Positions 23,701 through 36,488 of a stretch of 64,000 nucleotides of DNA are shown here, piece after piece. The stretch comes from Copromyces sp. CBS 386.78 (lineage: Eukaryota; Ascomycota; Sordariomycetes; Sordariales; Sordariaceae), in NCBI GenBank assembly GCA_030685235.1, contig MU839180.1, forward strand, positions 100,358 through 164,357, written 5' to 3'. The notes beneath the pieces are model-generated. The model was not told the origin of the DNA. It was given only the letters and a program-made list of their open reading frames with translations, and did not search any database. The stretch's first letter is position 1; every line of letters starts with the position of its first letter. The position numbers were made by a program, and so were the translations under genes.

Positions 23701-26700
23701 GTGGAAGTCATGGATCCAGCCCGCAGTGGTCGTGTTCGCTAACCCCAATGCGAGATCAGGATGCGGGCTTGATAACCGCGAGATGGGACGAGAGGAAAGT
23801 GGGGCCCAGACTCAACCTAAAACTGAAAGCATTTCCATTTGGTGCTTGTGTCGTGGGTTTGTTCTTCTGCCATCCGGATCCCATTGTTCACATCTGCCGG
23901 CGACGACAACCTCACTTGCTTTTGACCTTGGATGTACCTACTGCCCTGTCCAGCCATCATTGATACCTTTCTGCTGTGGCGCTGCCTTCATTGCATTTGC
24001 ACCACTTCACTTTGATGGCGCACCCACTGTGGTGTGTGTATACCTACCTCTAGGAGATGAGGGTGCCTTCAGTGTGAGGCCGACGCTTCCACGCTTGAGA
24101 ATACCCCATCAGGCGCTCCGCCCTTCGAACCTCCGCCCTCCTACCCGCCCTCGCCCTCGCCGCCTCCTCATCCCTCTCCTCCCCGTGGTCTCGGATCCAT
24201 TCCCAAATCTAGCTATGGGAAGTTTCATACATACAGACGAACGATGAAGCTATCCATCACCCTCTCACGTACTACGGAGCTATGCGCTAATAATAGCCAG
24301 ACTCTCAGGTCCAGCCAGCTCTGTCTCTCGAGACCAAATCCAACCGTTCTCGGTTATCCGTCACGAGAAGAAGTAGCATTCTGAACCCCTCGGATGTACG
24401 CACGGTACAATGGTGGCCGCCGGTGGTTGGGATCGACTTGGATCTTTGTGGAGCACGGTGGACGGTTGGCTTGATCACGCAAGAAATCAACGAGATTTTT
24501 TATTTATTATTTTTTATCTTCTCGCCCTTCCAGTCGTCCAACCTCTTTTTCTCCTCGCGCCAAGAGGTGACCCCCTCACTCTCGAATGGGGCCATCCCCA
24601 CCAACGCAGTGTCGTGGCCATGCGTGAGAGGGTTCTCTTCCACACACCTGCGTATGCCAGCGCGGGCGGCGGCGGGATACTGCGTCAGTAGCTTCTCCAG
24701 TCCCCATCATGTATGGAAGATCTATCTGTCTCTGCCGATGCGCTGTCCTACATTAGCTTACATACATGTTGCAGCGGAGAATGTCCACACCCCCCTCCCC
24801 ATGGTTTCCATGGGGTTGACCTTTGCCTGCCACTCCCTGTCAGCCAGTCGAGACCGTCAATCGCCCAGTCAACAAGCCAGTCAGTCTCTCGCAAGCCTCG
24901 CTCCTTCGATCTCGCCAGCTAAGGTCGAGAAGTCGTACCTAAATTCAGGACCGGTAGCCGGAGGGAAAGCCCTGGGCCAGTTGCAGGGGAACGTGGAAAC
25001 GTGGAGGGGCGAGACGAGTTCAAGAAGGAATCACCAACAAGCAGCTGTTCCGAGAGAAAGCGCATCACAATTCGCTGGCTGCTCCACGGTAAGCAGACGA
25101 ACTCATGAGGTCGTATCTACAAGAGAGCTGACTGGTCTCTTGTGAGTTGGCATCCCCGAGCCCATACCGTATCTTGGTCGGCACGTCCCACCGTTCCAGA
25201 CAATAGGAATGATGGGCAGATGTTCCAGGAACTGGACATACTGGGCCAAGCCGACAGAGAGAAGGAATAAAAGCAGTGAAGGTGAAAAGAAGTGGTAGAA
25301 ACAGAAAGCCACTCGATCAAGCAGAAGCCCGTGGCGGGCGTGTGTGCGCCTCTCCGGATCACCTTCCATGCACGGCGTCCACCTGCTTCTGCTTTGGCTG
25401 GATGCGGGTATGATGGAACTGCATGGTCAGTCCAGGCCAGAAGTCTCAGGGCAACCCCATTCAGTTGCTTGACTTTCCACGCGGTACCTCCTCTCCCCTT
25501 CGGCTACCGGTTTCTCTGCTGCGTGCTCTTGCGCACCCACACCTTGCATGCCCGACCTGCAGCAATCTACGAGATCTTTGCCATCTTCCGCGATTATACG
25601 ACAAAGGGTCCGCTTCTCGTCTACGCCGTCTGTATAGCACAACATGGAGCTCCGAAATCGCTCTACAGTCAGGGCAGCGAAGCTGGGGCAACTAGGAGCG
25701 AGCGAATTGCAAGCATGTGGCGACTGATGGCAATTTGGGTCCGGCACTGAGCAAGATACCAAAGGGCTAAAATGCAGGACCGCCATAAACGTTGACCAAC
25801 TCGTGAGGAGAGGGAGGGGACTCGAATCTGAACGAAGGAAACCGCCCGTGGTTCTCGTCCATCCATGCTGCTATCCAACCAACCACTCAATGCTTGCCCT
25901 TGAACGACAGGGGACTGCTTCTCGATGATGGTGCGGGGATGCACGACGCAGTGCACTGCACCTCCAACCCTTGTTGCCCTGCTGGTCAGTCAACATCACT
26001 ACCTCGACTACGTATTCGACGCAAGTATGCTTCGCATTACATACATGTGCCTCTGTGCTGCTTCCCCAGCTACCTACCTCTCTTTTAACTTCATCACTGC
26101 CGATACTTTTCAACGGTTCTCACGTCAAGAGACAACGGTCAGCACAACAGAAAGTACCCTCGATGTTGAGGCTGCTGAGTTATAACGCGCCTCTATACAC
26201 ATCAATGCGCCTGAGAACCCTCGCTCGGGAGCTGTACAGAGAGTCGACTCCCCGGAGGTGTTGTGGAACACGAGATTTCCATCCCTATCCCGAACCTCTT
26301 CTTCCTCGTGTTGGACAAAAGCAACCGTTTCCGTTACTGTTCTCCCCTATCTGCTTCTCTTTGGGGGCATTCCACACCCCTGTTTCCGAGTGGCACACAG
26401 AACCCCGGTTCCCAAGTGGTCTGGTCTTGTCTCTTTCTTGGTTTTGCTGAATAAAGTTGTTTACTTCGCTGCGCAGAAGTCCAGGAAGGAACAGGAGCGA
26501 AACGGTCTCAGAGAGCATTTCGTGTATGGACATGAGAGTCCTTGTTCGTCCATTGACTCCCGGGGGAACGTATGCAGCGCGAATGCGGCGTCAGTTTCCT
26601 ATATTGGCAGAGGCAATACTCCCCGAGAACCGTAGCCGACCCGTGAGACCGGGCGGACGGTAAATATTATTGTATCAATAAGTCTAGAAGACCAGAGTAA

Positions 26701-29700
26701 GCAGAGGCGCTGTCACTGACTGGCAGGCCTGGGCTGACGGAAGATCAATCGGCTTATGATGAAAGGGTCCATGATATGCTGATACCGAGATCCTCTCCCA
26801 TCCATTAATACTGCCGCTGTTTTGGGTGTTCTGTCTGGAACTGAAGATACATCAAATTTTGTGTGGGCGAATCTCTTCACCAACGGGATTGCAGTTGCCT
26901 CTTAACACACCCCAGATATAGGAGATGGTGTGGTGATGCATGGCACGTAAAACAGTGCCGCTGGGCATAAGCTTATAAGAAACAATGATCAATGCCCCGA
27001 AACCTCGATGTCCCTTCGCCACTTCAACTACCACTGCGGCACGCAGGAGGGACTTTTTGGGGAGCCTGGCTTGTCACTCACTGCCTGTTTTCCCCTCCCT
27101 GGTCAGCAACCATCAATACTTTGCTATGCCTACCTCTCCATTTCCTGCAAGTGCGGCAGTGGCCGCGGTGCTGCCGTCTATGCATGCTCATGATCGTTTT
27201 TGCCATCGTCTTGTTTTGCTTGTGCTGGAAAGACACACTTCATCGAAGATGAGTTTGCTTTCCAGAAATTGTGTCTGGAGTCAATGTATGTGTACCAAGT
27301 TGGGGGCTCAAATGTACTTCCGTATATGTGCAGCTTCTATATGATCTAGTATAATTGCAGTGTACCCGAGATACTACGTGCTGGGAGGTCGAGAAGTTGA
27401 TGATTCCTATTTGATCTGATATCGGTGCTGTACATTATAAAACAGGTAGGCATAGCTAAAAACATCCACCTCACCGTCAAGATAGTGCCTGTGCAAATAA
27501 AAATGGCACTACTTGCGAATCGAAACCATTGGCTTGTCCCTTGCCGTAGCATGGAGAAGCTTGAACAGGTCACTGGTCCCGAGATCGTCGAAACGTCCGC
27601 CCATCTTTACCACAAGGAGTAAGACAAAATAGACCAAAAATAATCACAACCTAGCTTCCTCTCGCCGGGCGTTCCTGTTCATGTGTCAGATGGACTTCGC
27701 TTGTTGTCAAACACCGTCATCAGTCGAGTAGTGTAGTCCAGAAGTAGGTATGCAAAGAACCAAAGCCAAAGTCGGATCCAAGAAAATTCGACGGCGAGAC
27801 GGCAACGAAGGGCGACCAAGGCGATGATAGTTGCATGTCTGATGTCGATATTTCCATAGCTGATGTTCGATGGCGTCCGGGCGGCGCGGCGGCGGCAAGG
27901 TCAATTTGGTCTTTTGTCTTTTTTCTTTTCTTTTTGTTTTGCCTTCGCTTTCCCCCCAGCCATCCAGCCATCCCCCCCATCTACAGGTAGCCATCGCAAC
28001 GGGATGCAAGCAAGAGCACGTCAACTGCTTTGCTTACTGTCACTGTACTGTACGCAGAGTTTTTGATCTTACGGTATGTTCGGTTTCGCAACCCACGATC
28101 GTTCCTTCCTCCGTTAGGATGGATCAACCGGCGACCCTTGCCTCTCTTTCTCTTCTCTGTGCGTGTGTCTGTCTTTTGACTTTTGCTTCGTGCCTTCGTT
28201 CCTTCGGGTACCGGTATATCTCCTTCCTTCACGTTCCCCTCCGACCCCCTCGCACCTTCCAGGCGCTCCTCCCTAACCCCGGCCACCGATGACCGGGGTT
28301 TAGGTTCGGGCGGGGGAAGGGACGGGGGGGAGGGGGGGCGAAGGGGTTTTTCGGTCTTGGTGAGGGGAAAGCCGAAGGCTGGACCGCTAACCGGGAGAAG
28401 AACCGAACCGACCGGCTGCCGTGCGCAAACCCCTGGGGGGTTTTGAACTTGGATGTGAGCCCGGGGTGAGGGGCCTGAGGGAAGGGGGGGGGGGTCTGAC
28501 AATACCTACGAATTGCGAAAATGTGAATCGAATTGGATTACTTTTTCGGTGGGTTTTTTATTTTTTTTCTCGTGTGGAGGAGAAGAAGGTGCTTTTTTAG
28601 AAGGTGGAGTGAGCGAGATTGGGGCGATAGGTAGGTGCTTCCGACTTGGCTTCTTGTGTTTTTCAAACGTTTTCGCTCGGTTGTTGACTATTTTTGTTCG
28701 GTCTTTTTGTGTTCGTCTTTGATATTGGTTTTGTGTTGAACTGATGTGATGTTGTCGGAGGCTCTTCTGCCCTCGTTTATTTTCTCTTTTTTTTTTTTTT
28801 CTTTTTTTTTTTTTCTGTTTTCTTGGTTGCTTTTCCTTCCATCTTGGTTTGTTCAGTTGGCTCGGGCGATCTTTCCTGGACGGGAAGTGTGTCCACACTT
28901 TTACTGTATGGAATTTACATATGGAGTTTTCAGCTCAAGATCTCTGGGCTACAGTGTACATGACATGACATGATAGAATTCCATACAGTCCTGACAGTTT
29001 ATTTTCGATCTGACAAAGTACATACGCATTGCTTACCATGTTTTTAGTCCCCGTTTGGAAAGCTTGGTTGATAACCATATCAAACATACCCCCTCCCCAG
29101 TCTCTTGTTCTCCGCAGACTATGCGGTGTTTATCTTGTCACAAGAAGAGAAAGCGAAAGGGTTTGTCTGATTTACCTAAGTGATATGGAGTATAGTCTCT
29201 AATGGCTCTAGTTGATCCCTGCTCAACTTCAAACAAACTCCAACTTCGGCTCTGGAGAATCTGGGATCTTGGAACTTGTCCAATGAAATTCGACCGGTTG
29301 CATTGATACAGTCTGGGATTTTCATGTTTGTCTATCGATGTTCGATTGGGGGTGGAGTTGTCTGTTCTGAAGCGAAAGGACAGGGAAAAGTCCCGATGGA
29401 CGGAAACGAAAAGGATAAGACAAAAAAAGACAAGAGATTGGTCAATGCTGGCCTCCGGGTTTTGCTGCTTTGCCGCAATATCGAACTGATCCCTGGTTGC
29501 AAGAGAGCTTCCAATGTGAACAGAAGAGAAGTTGTTGTTCCTTGCTTTTTGCCAGGTCTCGGCAGTTGTCTGGAAAGGAATAAGCAGGAGATGATGACTG
29601 TCTTAACAAGCAACCCTCACATGCATCCGTCATTGTTGTTGTGTCGTCGTCCTCTCAACCGCCACCGCGGCCCCCACTGATTATACACTACGGTAGACAG

Positions 29701-31417
29701 ACTCACCTACCAGTCATGCCTTACATAGCCGTTGATGCATCTGTACGTGCAATTGTGCATAGCTACTGCAGTACTTGCATTACGCATTGTACATGAGCGA
29801 TTGAGACTCGCACAAGGCGGCCCGTTCGGTGATCTACAGTGCAGTGGTGGGCGATGAGATTCGGAATCTTGACCACTGGTCGACCCTTGAGCCTCCTCTT
29901 TTCACTATCACTTTCGCTTGGCTAGGCGAGCTAGGGTAGTGTGTAAATGTGATGGGTATACAGTCCTTGGAGGGGATTTCACGATGTAGCGAGAGTCTAG
30001 TGTTAGAGGTAGGGTCATTTGAGGATGGGAAAGGTGGATGATGTGATGACATTGACGGCGGATGATTTGTGAGGAGGCTGGGGACATGGTGACCCGCGCT
30101 ACAGTACCTGTCCGGAGATATGTACCTACTCACAAGTACATAGCAATGACAAAGCAAGCAAGCAACAATTGCAGCCTCCTTTTTCTTGTGTTGTTGTCCA
30201 GGCCTTCTTTTCTCTTCTTTTTCTCTGTTTTGTGGTGGATCATACCGTGTCTCGGGAAGCCAGAAAGGGGTCCTTCCTAGCCGAAGCCGAGAAGAAGAAA
30301 GGGGAAGGAAGAGCCGAAATCAAGGGAATTATCATGAGAGTAGACCGTACTGTTTCTCAAGAAGCAAGAGAGCTGTCCAGCAAGAAGAAGAAGTACGCCA
30401 ACGCCGCCGCCTCCTTCCACACTGATTGTTTTCGTTGCCTTTGCGTTCAAGCACCCCTCTCGAGCCACTCCTCCCGAGGCTGGGTATCGTTGATTGTCTG
30501 CTGTTTTTGTGGTTTTGTGTCACCCTTGTCACGCTGGTGTGATTCGGTACCAGTTCCTGCTTTGTTTGTGCGCCTTTCCCGGCCAGCCGACCTGAGTCCA
30601 CGGCGGCGGCGCAGTTGCGCGGCTCAGGAAACAGTCTCTGGCTTGATAGCAAACGGCACCTTGAGGGGGGGTTTCGGGGGTCAACACTTGACCAGTGGAA
30701 TGTTTAGAGAGAGGCGTTGGCGTGGGAGGCTGACAAGAAACAGGCGCGGGTTGTTGGTGTCATTCTATCTAAAGCTGACCAACGACTCTGCCTAAAGGGA
30801 CAAAATAAATGAAGACTAACGGGAAATCAATATGGGGACGCATCCGATGCCTCGAGTGCCCGTGTGTGATACTCCCAAGGTGGGTTCCAGGGTGCAAGGC
30901 AATGTTTGTTGTACGTTCACTAGTTTTGAGGCACCCGGCAGGCATAGCCCGGAAGATGTCCGGACATGCCCCAGTGAAGCGAGACGTTATGTAAGAGCCT
31001 CTGTTAGTGCATCACCACAAAACTCATACAATTCAGGGATTCTGGTTAACAGGCCTCAGGAACAAAGCGACCGCTGAAACGAAGCACACTCAGCGGGACT
31101 CACATGACCTCGCGAGCGCTTTGATGATGGAGACGCGGCAAGGAACGGGCACCTTTGCAAAGTCGTGTTCCAGATCGACGTGTTGACCAAACACTCGCAC
31201 TTCATTCCATCAGTTGCAATGTTTAACCAACCTGCCGTGCACCTTCACTCCAGTTTTGACCCGTCAGTGGCTGTTATTTGACCAGCACATTCAGTTTTCG
31301 CATCCCGACAACGCCACGACCGCCTACTGGATCGCTTTAATAATCGGTCGACGTCGTGACAGCCTGGAAGGCGCCCTTACGACCAACGAGTCCAAAGCAA
31401 ACAATCTACGTTGTGCC
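14756..31417. other. ~16.7 kb gene-poor region of normal composition
   Basis: Base composition is ordinary, so this is not RIP DNA. Only short frames are present, the largest about 240 codons (24423-25145), and they overlap on several strands. None shows a domain, a signal peptide, consistent codon bias, or flanking splice logic. It lies upstream of a developmental transcription factor and may be an extended control region or hold non-coding transcripts. Small, intron-rich genes cannot be excluded by eye. Confidence 0.5.
28308..28347 (+). other. G-quadruplex-prone G-rich tract
   Basis: Successive runs of three to seven G separated by one to four bases lie on the plus strand. A second G-rich stretch follows at about 28434-28495. 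A long C/T-only tract with two poly-T runs lies 300-500 bp further on (28776-28830). Confidence 0.6.
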
Positions 31418-32513
31418 ATGGCTCCTCCTGTCCATCCCAAGCAGCCGCCACCGGCAGAGCCAGTTCATTCTGGCCGCGCATTCGACCCGTGGAATTCGGT
31501 AGCGGCCGGTCATCAGCGAGCCGAAACTCGGGTGCCAACCGGGTGGCGTGAATCTCGTGCCAGGAAACTGCAGAGTCAGTTCCGCGCCGGCCCTTCCGGT
31601 GGCGACCGCATCTCGGACTCCTTTGGTGCTGGCGCCCAACATTTCGACGAGAAGCGTGGCGTCCTGGTCCCAAAGGAGGTACGAGCTCGTGCACTGAACA
31701 GCGTTGCCGATATGCTACGGAACCCTGGCACCATGGCGACGGCGTCACAAACAACTTCGCAGCCACAGGCTTGTCTGCCAGAAGAGAAAGGGCTACAGAA
31801 AGGGGCCGAGTATGTTCAAGACGATGATACTCAGGGGTTGGGACACGTCCAACAACGACAGAAGGAGGACGAGGAGGAGAAAGGCCCAAGCACCATCAGG
31901 AAAATCTTTCATGGGTTGAATATATACGTGAATGGTAGCACTCATCCTCTGATCTCTGATCATAAACTGAAGCAAGTCCTCGCCGAGAATGGCGCTCGTA
32001 TGTCCATCCATCTCGGTCGTCGCCAAGTCACCCACGTCATCCTAGGCAAACCGGCCGGTCGAAATACCGGCGCCGGTGGCGGACTCGCCGGCGGGAAACT
32101 GGAGAAAGAGATCCGCAGAGTCGGCGGTTGTGGCGTCAAGTATGTCGGTGTCGAATGGTAAGTCCGCCCCCTTTCCCTAGCAATAAGCTGGGCATAGGAC
32201 ATGCGTATACTGTGCTACTACGTACTTCTTCCCTTCCATGTTCGTCTTCCTTGGGACTCCGTAAAGTCTCTTCCCAAACTCAAACGATCATTCACCCACC
32301 CCCTCTCCGATGGTTGAACCGGCGGTGCATTGTGCACTGCTTGACGGATACTGTGCTTACGCTAACGCTGTCCTCTCCTTCCCGACCAGGGTTCTGGAGA
32401 GCATCAAGGCAGGCAAGCGGCTGCCCGAGGCGAGGTTCGCTAACCTCAAGATCGCGGCAAAGGGGCAGCAAAGCGTTCTCTCCGCCTTCTCGAAGGACAA
32501 GCCGCCAGCATGA
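31418..32513 (+). CDS. BRCT-domain protein with C-terminal PIP-like motif (two exons)
   Basis: Exons 31418-32157 and 32390-32513 give 287 residues. The intron (32158-32389) starts GTAAGT, ends CCAG, has a GCTAAC branch-like site, and splits a Trp codon. The frame runs upstream to an ATG at 31214, but the ATG at 31418 sits in a strong context (GCCATGG). The N-terminal half is disordered (AFDPWNSVAAGHQR near 21-34). A single BRCT domain spans about 162-267: IFHGLNIYVNG.. at its start, VTHVI in the core, and the conserved Trp in VGVEWVLESIKAG, which the splice restores. The tail QQSVLSAFS (273-281) resembles a PCNA-interacting motif but lacks the second aromatic. This suggests a DNA-damage or replication role with a phosphopeptide or PCNA partner (inference). 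The BRCT resembles that of Rev1, but no polymerase domain follows. Confidence 0.85.
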
Positions 32514-33519
32514 TGATGGACCTACTAGGGCGCATTCCGACGATGAGGAGGAGGATAACGCCAGATGAAAAGGCGCCGTGAAGGACAGACACGGGAGCTT
32601 ACATGGTGTGTTGTATGGCAGCCGCTGCCTCGACTATCTTGGTCCTTTTTTTTTTTTCCTTGTCCTGTCCAAGGTTCCGGGTTACTATGCTTTCCCGACC
32701 TCACGCCTCGCTTGCGTTAGCTGGGTGAAGCAGAGTAACCTTGGATGGGGGAGGAAGTGATGTGTGCGAGAAGCAGTGGCACGCACGCCTTTCATCCCTA
32801 GCACGATGACACGCCACGACAGCTTACAACCAGCGGAACGAAGCAAAAGGGCCACATACCTAGCACGACGATGTATTACCGGCGCCACGATCAACGATGG
32901 AGATACAGCAGAGAGAACAGCACGACACAGGACGCTTTGCCAGGATGAGGAGTGTCGTGCCGTACGGCGTTTGGGGAAGGTAAGGTCTGGGTCTAGGCCA
33001 GACGAGGCACGGTTCGTCACGATGACAACGAAAGGCCACCCACCAGGTGTTCAAAAACAGGCGATCCTATCCCATCCGTATACCGTCATTAAGGACGGGT
33101 GTGTCTACTGCCTATCATCTTTCTTTTTTTTCAAAACTCAAAGCGGTCTTCGGTTGCCCTTTCCTTGCTTCCTTCCCGACGCCTGTGTGTCTGTTCGCCA
33201 CTACGAGAACTTCGTCTACTCCTCATGTTACTCCATCGCCTTTTTATCTGCTTTCACCGCATATGAGCAACAGTCTTTATTCCTTCTCTCTACCGCTCGC
33301 TGCCTTCTTGGCTGCATCAGAGGTATGGTTGGACAATGGGTGCGTACTAGGTTCCAGGCGAACGCCGAAAGGCGACATCGGCGGCGAGAGCGGCGGCGTG
33401 CGGCGCGCCGTAACCAAAGGTGCCTCTCCCCCTGGTTTTCTGTTGTCCCAGGTCGGTCAGCATACATACAAAGAGGCAACGGACAGATAGGACAAGGGAC
33501 AAGGGGTGAATGAGGACGA

Positions 33520-33553
33520 GCGGTGGTGGTCGTGGTCGTGGTCGTGGTGGTGC
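33520..33553 (+). repeat. GGTCGT microsatellite
   Basis: Consecutive GGTGGT/CGTGGT hexamers. Confidence 0.7.
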
Positions 33554-34113
33554 TGAATGGGCATGGGCGGGGGTGTTGGTGGTCAATCAATCTCTTTTGG
33601 GGAGGTTGTTTGCTCCAACGAAAACCAGAAAGCTGCACGATATATTAACCTGCAGCACGTACGTGGTCGACCCGTCTCGCCTGCTTGGGTTGCTTGGTGA
33701 CGATTCTCGGTTTTCGTCAAGGGTAGCCAGGCGGTGCAATTAATTTGTTTTCTTAGGGGGGAATTCAGGAGTTCTGGATGGATGGGACCAGCCGAAGCTG
33801 ACTAGGATTGGGATTGTGAACATCGCTATACTATGACTTTGCTGTGTGGGGGGATTGAATGGATATGGATAGATGTCGTTGAGGAGAAGCTATAGTGCGT
33901 GGCGTCACACCGTTACGCTCTTTCCTCGTGATGGACGGGTTATCGCATGCTAGTGTTGTCGTCGTTGCCGTTGCCTTTCTCTTCATTCCCCTCTCTCACA
34001 CACGCTCTGTCTGTCTCTCTGTTGTCTTTGCCTCCGCACAAGTCTTCTCTCTCCCTCTGTTTCCGTGCCTCCCTCCCGCTCGTTCCCACCCCGATCTTCC
34101 CTTCCCCTTTCTT

Positions 34114-34160
34114 GCATAGCATAGCATGGCATTGCATGGCATGACATGACATGGCATGAT
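34114..34160 (+). repeat. GCATG/ACATG pentamer microsatellite
   Basis: Runs of AGCAT, GGCAT and GACAT units in a row, imperfect. Confidence 0.7.
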
Positions 34161-35063
34161 GTCAAACTAGGATCACCTTGAATGGAGACTGACACAACAC
34201 AGACAACAGACCGTTTGGATTCCTTCTGTGCAATTCGTTGGTTCTGCGGTGCCTGTCATGCTCACGGATGGACACAGCGCTTCACATAACGTGCACGCAC
34301 ACGTTTTCTAGATAGTCTTAGGTAGAGCTAGGGCAGGGTAAGCTAGGTTAGTGAAGGGAGATGCTCAACAGGTAGTTGACGCTTTTGCATTGTCGGATCT
34401 CCGCTGCGCTTCCCTCTTTCTGAAGTCTGGACGACCGATAAAGTATGGGCAGATGGGCTGAGCCGTCAAGGCCGAATGGCCGGTGGTGGAACGTGCCTAC
34501 GTTAGTAGTAGCCTAGACCGGCTCCACCTGGTATAATGTCCTTACTTTGACTATCTTGGCAACAGATTATAGGACAGCCGACGAATGTGTTATTTGTGTC
34601 CGCTATATCTTCTGATTTCGTTGGTGTCTGTTGGCTAGGGTCTGGATCTTGGGCATCGGGAGCCCATTTCTGCCGCTTGCTATGTTACGACTGCCTCCAT
34701 AATCAGAAAACTGAGATCATCACTGAAAGGCTCCATGAGCATTACAAGTTGGCTTCCTCCTCACGTCTCGATCCATGTTGGCCTAGCCAACTAACTGACT
34801 TGGTTGGTCTTGCGTTGTCAGTTCTGTGAGACCTCATGGTCCGACGCCGAAAACCAGGTAAAGTGAGAACAGTTTAATGAAGACTTGATTCCTTTCTATG
34901 GCATAGCTCTGTACTAATATCTACCAGATAATTGGCCAATACATGAATTAGTTGCTTGTTCTCCTTCGTCTCAACTTTGATACTCGTGTTATAAATCCCA
35001 AGTGATAACTTCATTGCAGTCAGAAGCGCACAGAGCTGGCATTTAGGTGTCCTATAACTGTTA

Positions 35064-35724
35064 AGGCCTGTTCGTTTCTGCAGTAGTGGTTTTCCCTTAA
35101 CTGCCCTCTTAACGCGCATGGTCCGCAGCTGCAATCCTGCAATATTAAGGCAGTATTAAGGTAGGCCAAGACTTTGGCTGCAAGATGGAAAGAGGTGCTT
35201 AACATCCCCTTTCTACCTTTCTTCTTTCCTCCTCTTTCTTCCTCCTTTTCATCATCACCACCATCCTTTTCATCATCACCACCATCCTTTTCATCACCAC
35301 CATCCTTTTCATCACCACCATCCTTTTCATTATTACCACCACTCTTATCATCGCCATCCTTCTTATAATATTTGCGACGGCCATCCTTCTTATAAGTAGT
35401 ATTTGCGACGGCCATCCCCTATATTTATAGGGGGTTGAGCTTTTAACTGCAGTTCTTACCGCACTACAGCTCGATTTTGAGCAGTCTGGCAGTAAGAACT
35501 ACTGTTAAGGATTTTGAAAATTCTGGCCTTCTAATTGGCCAAATCGAAGATTTGGGGTAAGTACAGGTAGTTGCAGGTGGTTGCAGGGCGTGCATGAAAA
35601 ATAAGTTTTTTTTGACGAACGCAAAAAGGAGCAGTAGAGCAGTAATGCGTTATATCGTTACTGCGACCCGAATACTGCAAAAATCTTAACTGGTTAACTT
35701 CTTACAGCGGAAACGAACAGGCCT
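35064..35724. mobile_element. 661-bp non-autonomous TIR element (PIF/Harbinger-like MITE)
   Basis: The left end AGGCCTGTTCGTTTCTGC (35064-35081) is matched by the reverse complement of the right end (35707-35724), with one mismatch in 18 bases. TTA flanks both sides (35061-35063 and 35725-35727), fitting the 3-bp TWA target duplication of PIF/Harbinger elements. No transposase frame lies inside. The interior holds a CCATCCTTTTCATCA-type minisatellite (about 35245-35345) and a repeated 18-mer TATTTGCGACGGCCATCC. Family assignment is inference from TIR and target site. Confidence 0.8.
35245..35345. repeat. Minisatellite, 18-21 bp unit, inside the TIR element
   Basis: About five copies of CACCACCATCCTTTTCATCA-like units, varying by an extra ATC. 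The minus-strand reading gives an artificial acidic/Lys repeat protein that should not be annotated as a gene. Confidence 0.85.
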
Positions 35725-36488
35725 TTACTCAACCACTCACACTTGTCAAATAGGACACTACTTATATGTCACTGAACAGCATGCCTTGTTTACTTGGGGT
35801 TTCAAAGGCCTTGGTTCAGACGGAGCTGGTATGAATCTAAAACTGTTTAAAATCCGTTTTCGAAACAATTTCTTCATACAAACGAAGAAGAATGAAAAGG
35901 AAGAGAATACCTATCTACCTACATGCCTGTACCACACGTAACTAACCCAACGAACGACCAGCCAGGAATACATTGACAAGAGGAGGAAAGAGAAGAGCGA
36001 AACCGGAACTGACAAAGGATAGACTAGCTACCTGACTGGCTGACTGTAAGTATGCGAACACAACAGAAATCGAACAGTTACACAATATAATGGTTCTCAA
36101 TCTATTTCTTCCTCCTTCGTAGCCCCCGCAGCCACCGTGGCCTTTATAGTCCCGTAAGTCCCGTAGCCCTGAAAGCTCGTAGTGGCCGTTTCCGCTCCAC
36201 TTGAGCAAGTTATTGTCTCAGTAATACATCCACATACACATTATACACATCACTTATTACCGCTTTTACGCAGTCGTAAGAGATTTACTCCCCATAATAT
36301 TTCCAGAGCCTAACCTTCTTTTAGTATGGTTAGCTCCCTTATGCAGGCCTATTGTAACCCGTGTGGATATAGTAAACGTGGCTAGACAAGGTGTGTATAG
36401 GGACGCCTAGTGCTTGGTAAAAGAGGGGATTTTGGTGACCGCCACCTCGATTTCCATCTCGATTTCTATTTCGGTTTCTTTTTTTTTA

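Larger units (their letters stand above)
32514..35060. other. Intergenic region with microsatellites
   Basis: No convincing gene. A GGTCGT-type repeat lies at 33520-33553 and a GCATG/ACATG-type repeat at 34114-34160. The long frame at 32764-33513 (plus) has no domain and is interrupted by T-runs typical of non-coding DNA. Confidence 0.5.

Noticed and set aside
24423..25145. 240-codon open frame (plus)
   Set aside because: No domain, no consistent codon bias, overlaps other frames in a gene-poor region; its composition mirrors non-coding DNA.
28506..28898. Lys-rich 130-codon frame (minus)
   Set aside because: Translation of a poly-T/C tract, low complexity.
30169..30795. 208-codon open frame (plus)
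   Set aside because: Starts in a T/C-rich tract, mixed low-complexity and no motif; overlapping frames on both strands are equally open.
35020..35415. 131-codon Asp/Lys-rich frame (minus)
   Set aside because: Translation of the minisatellite within the TIR element.
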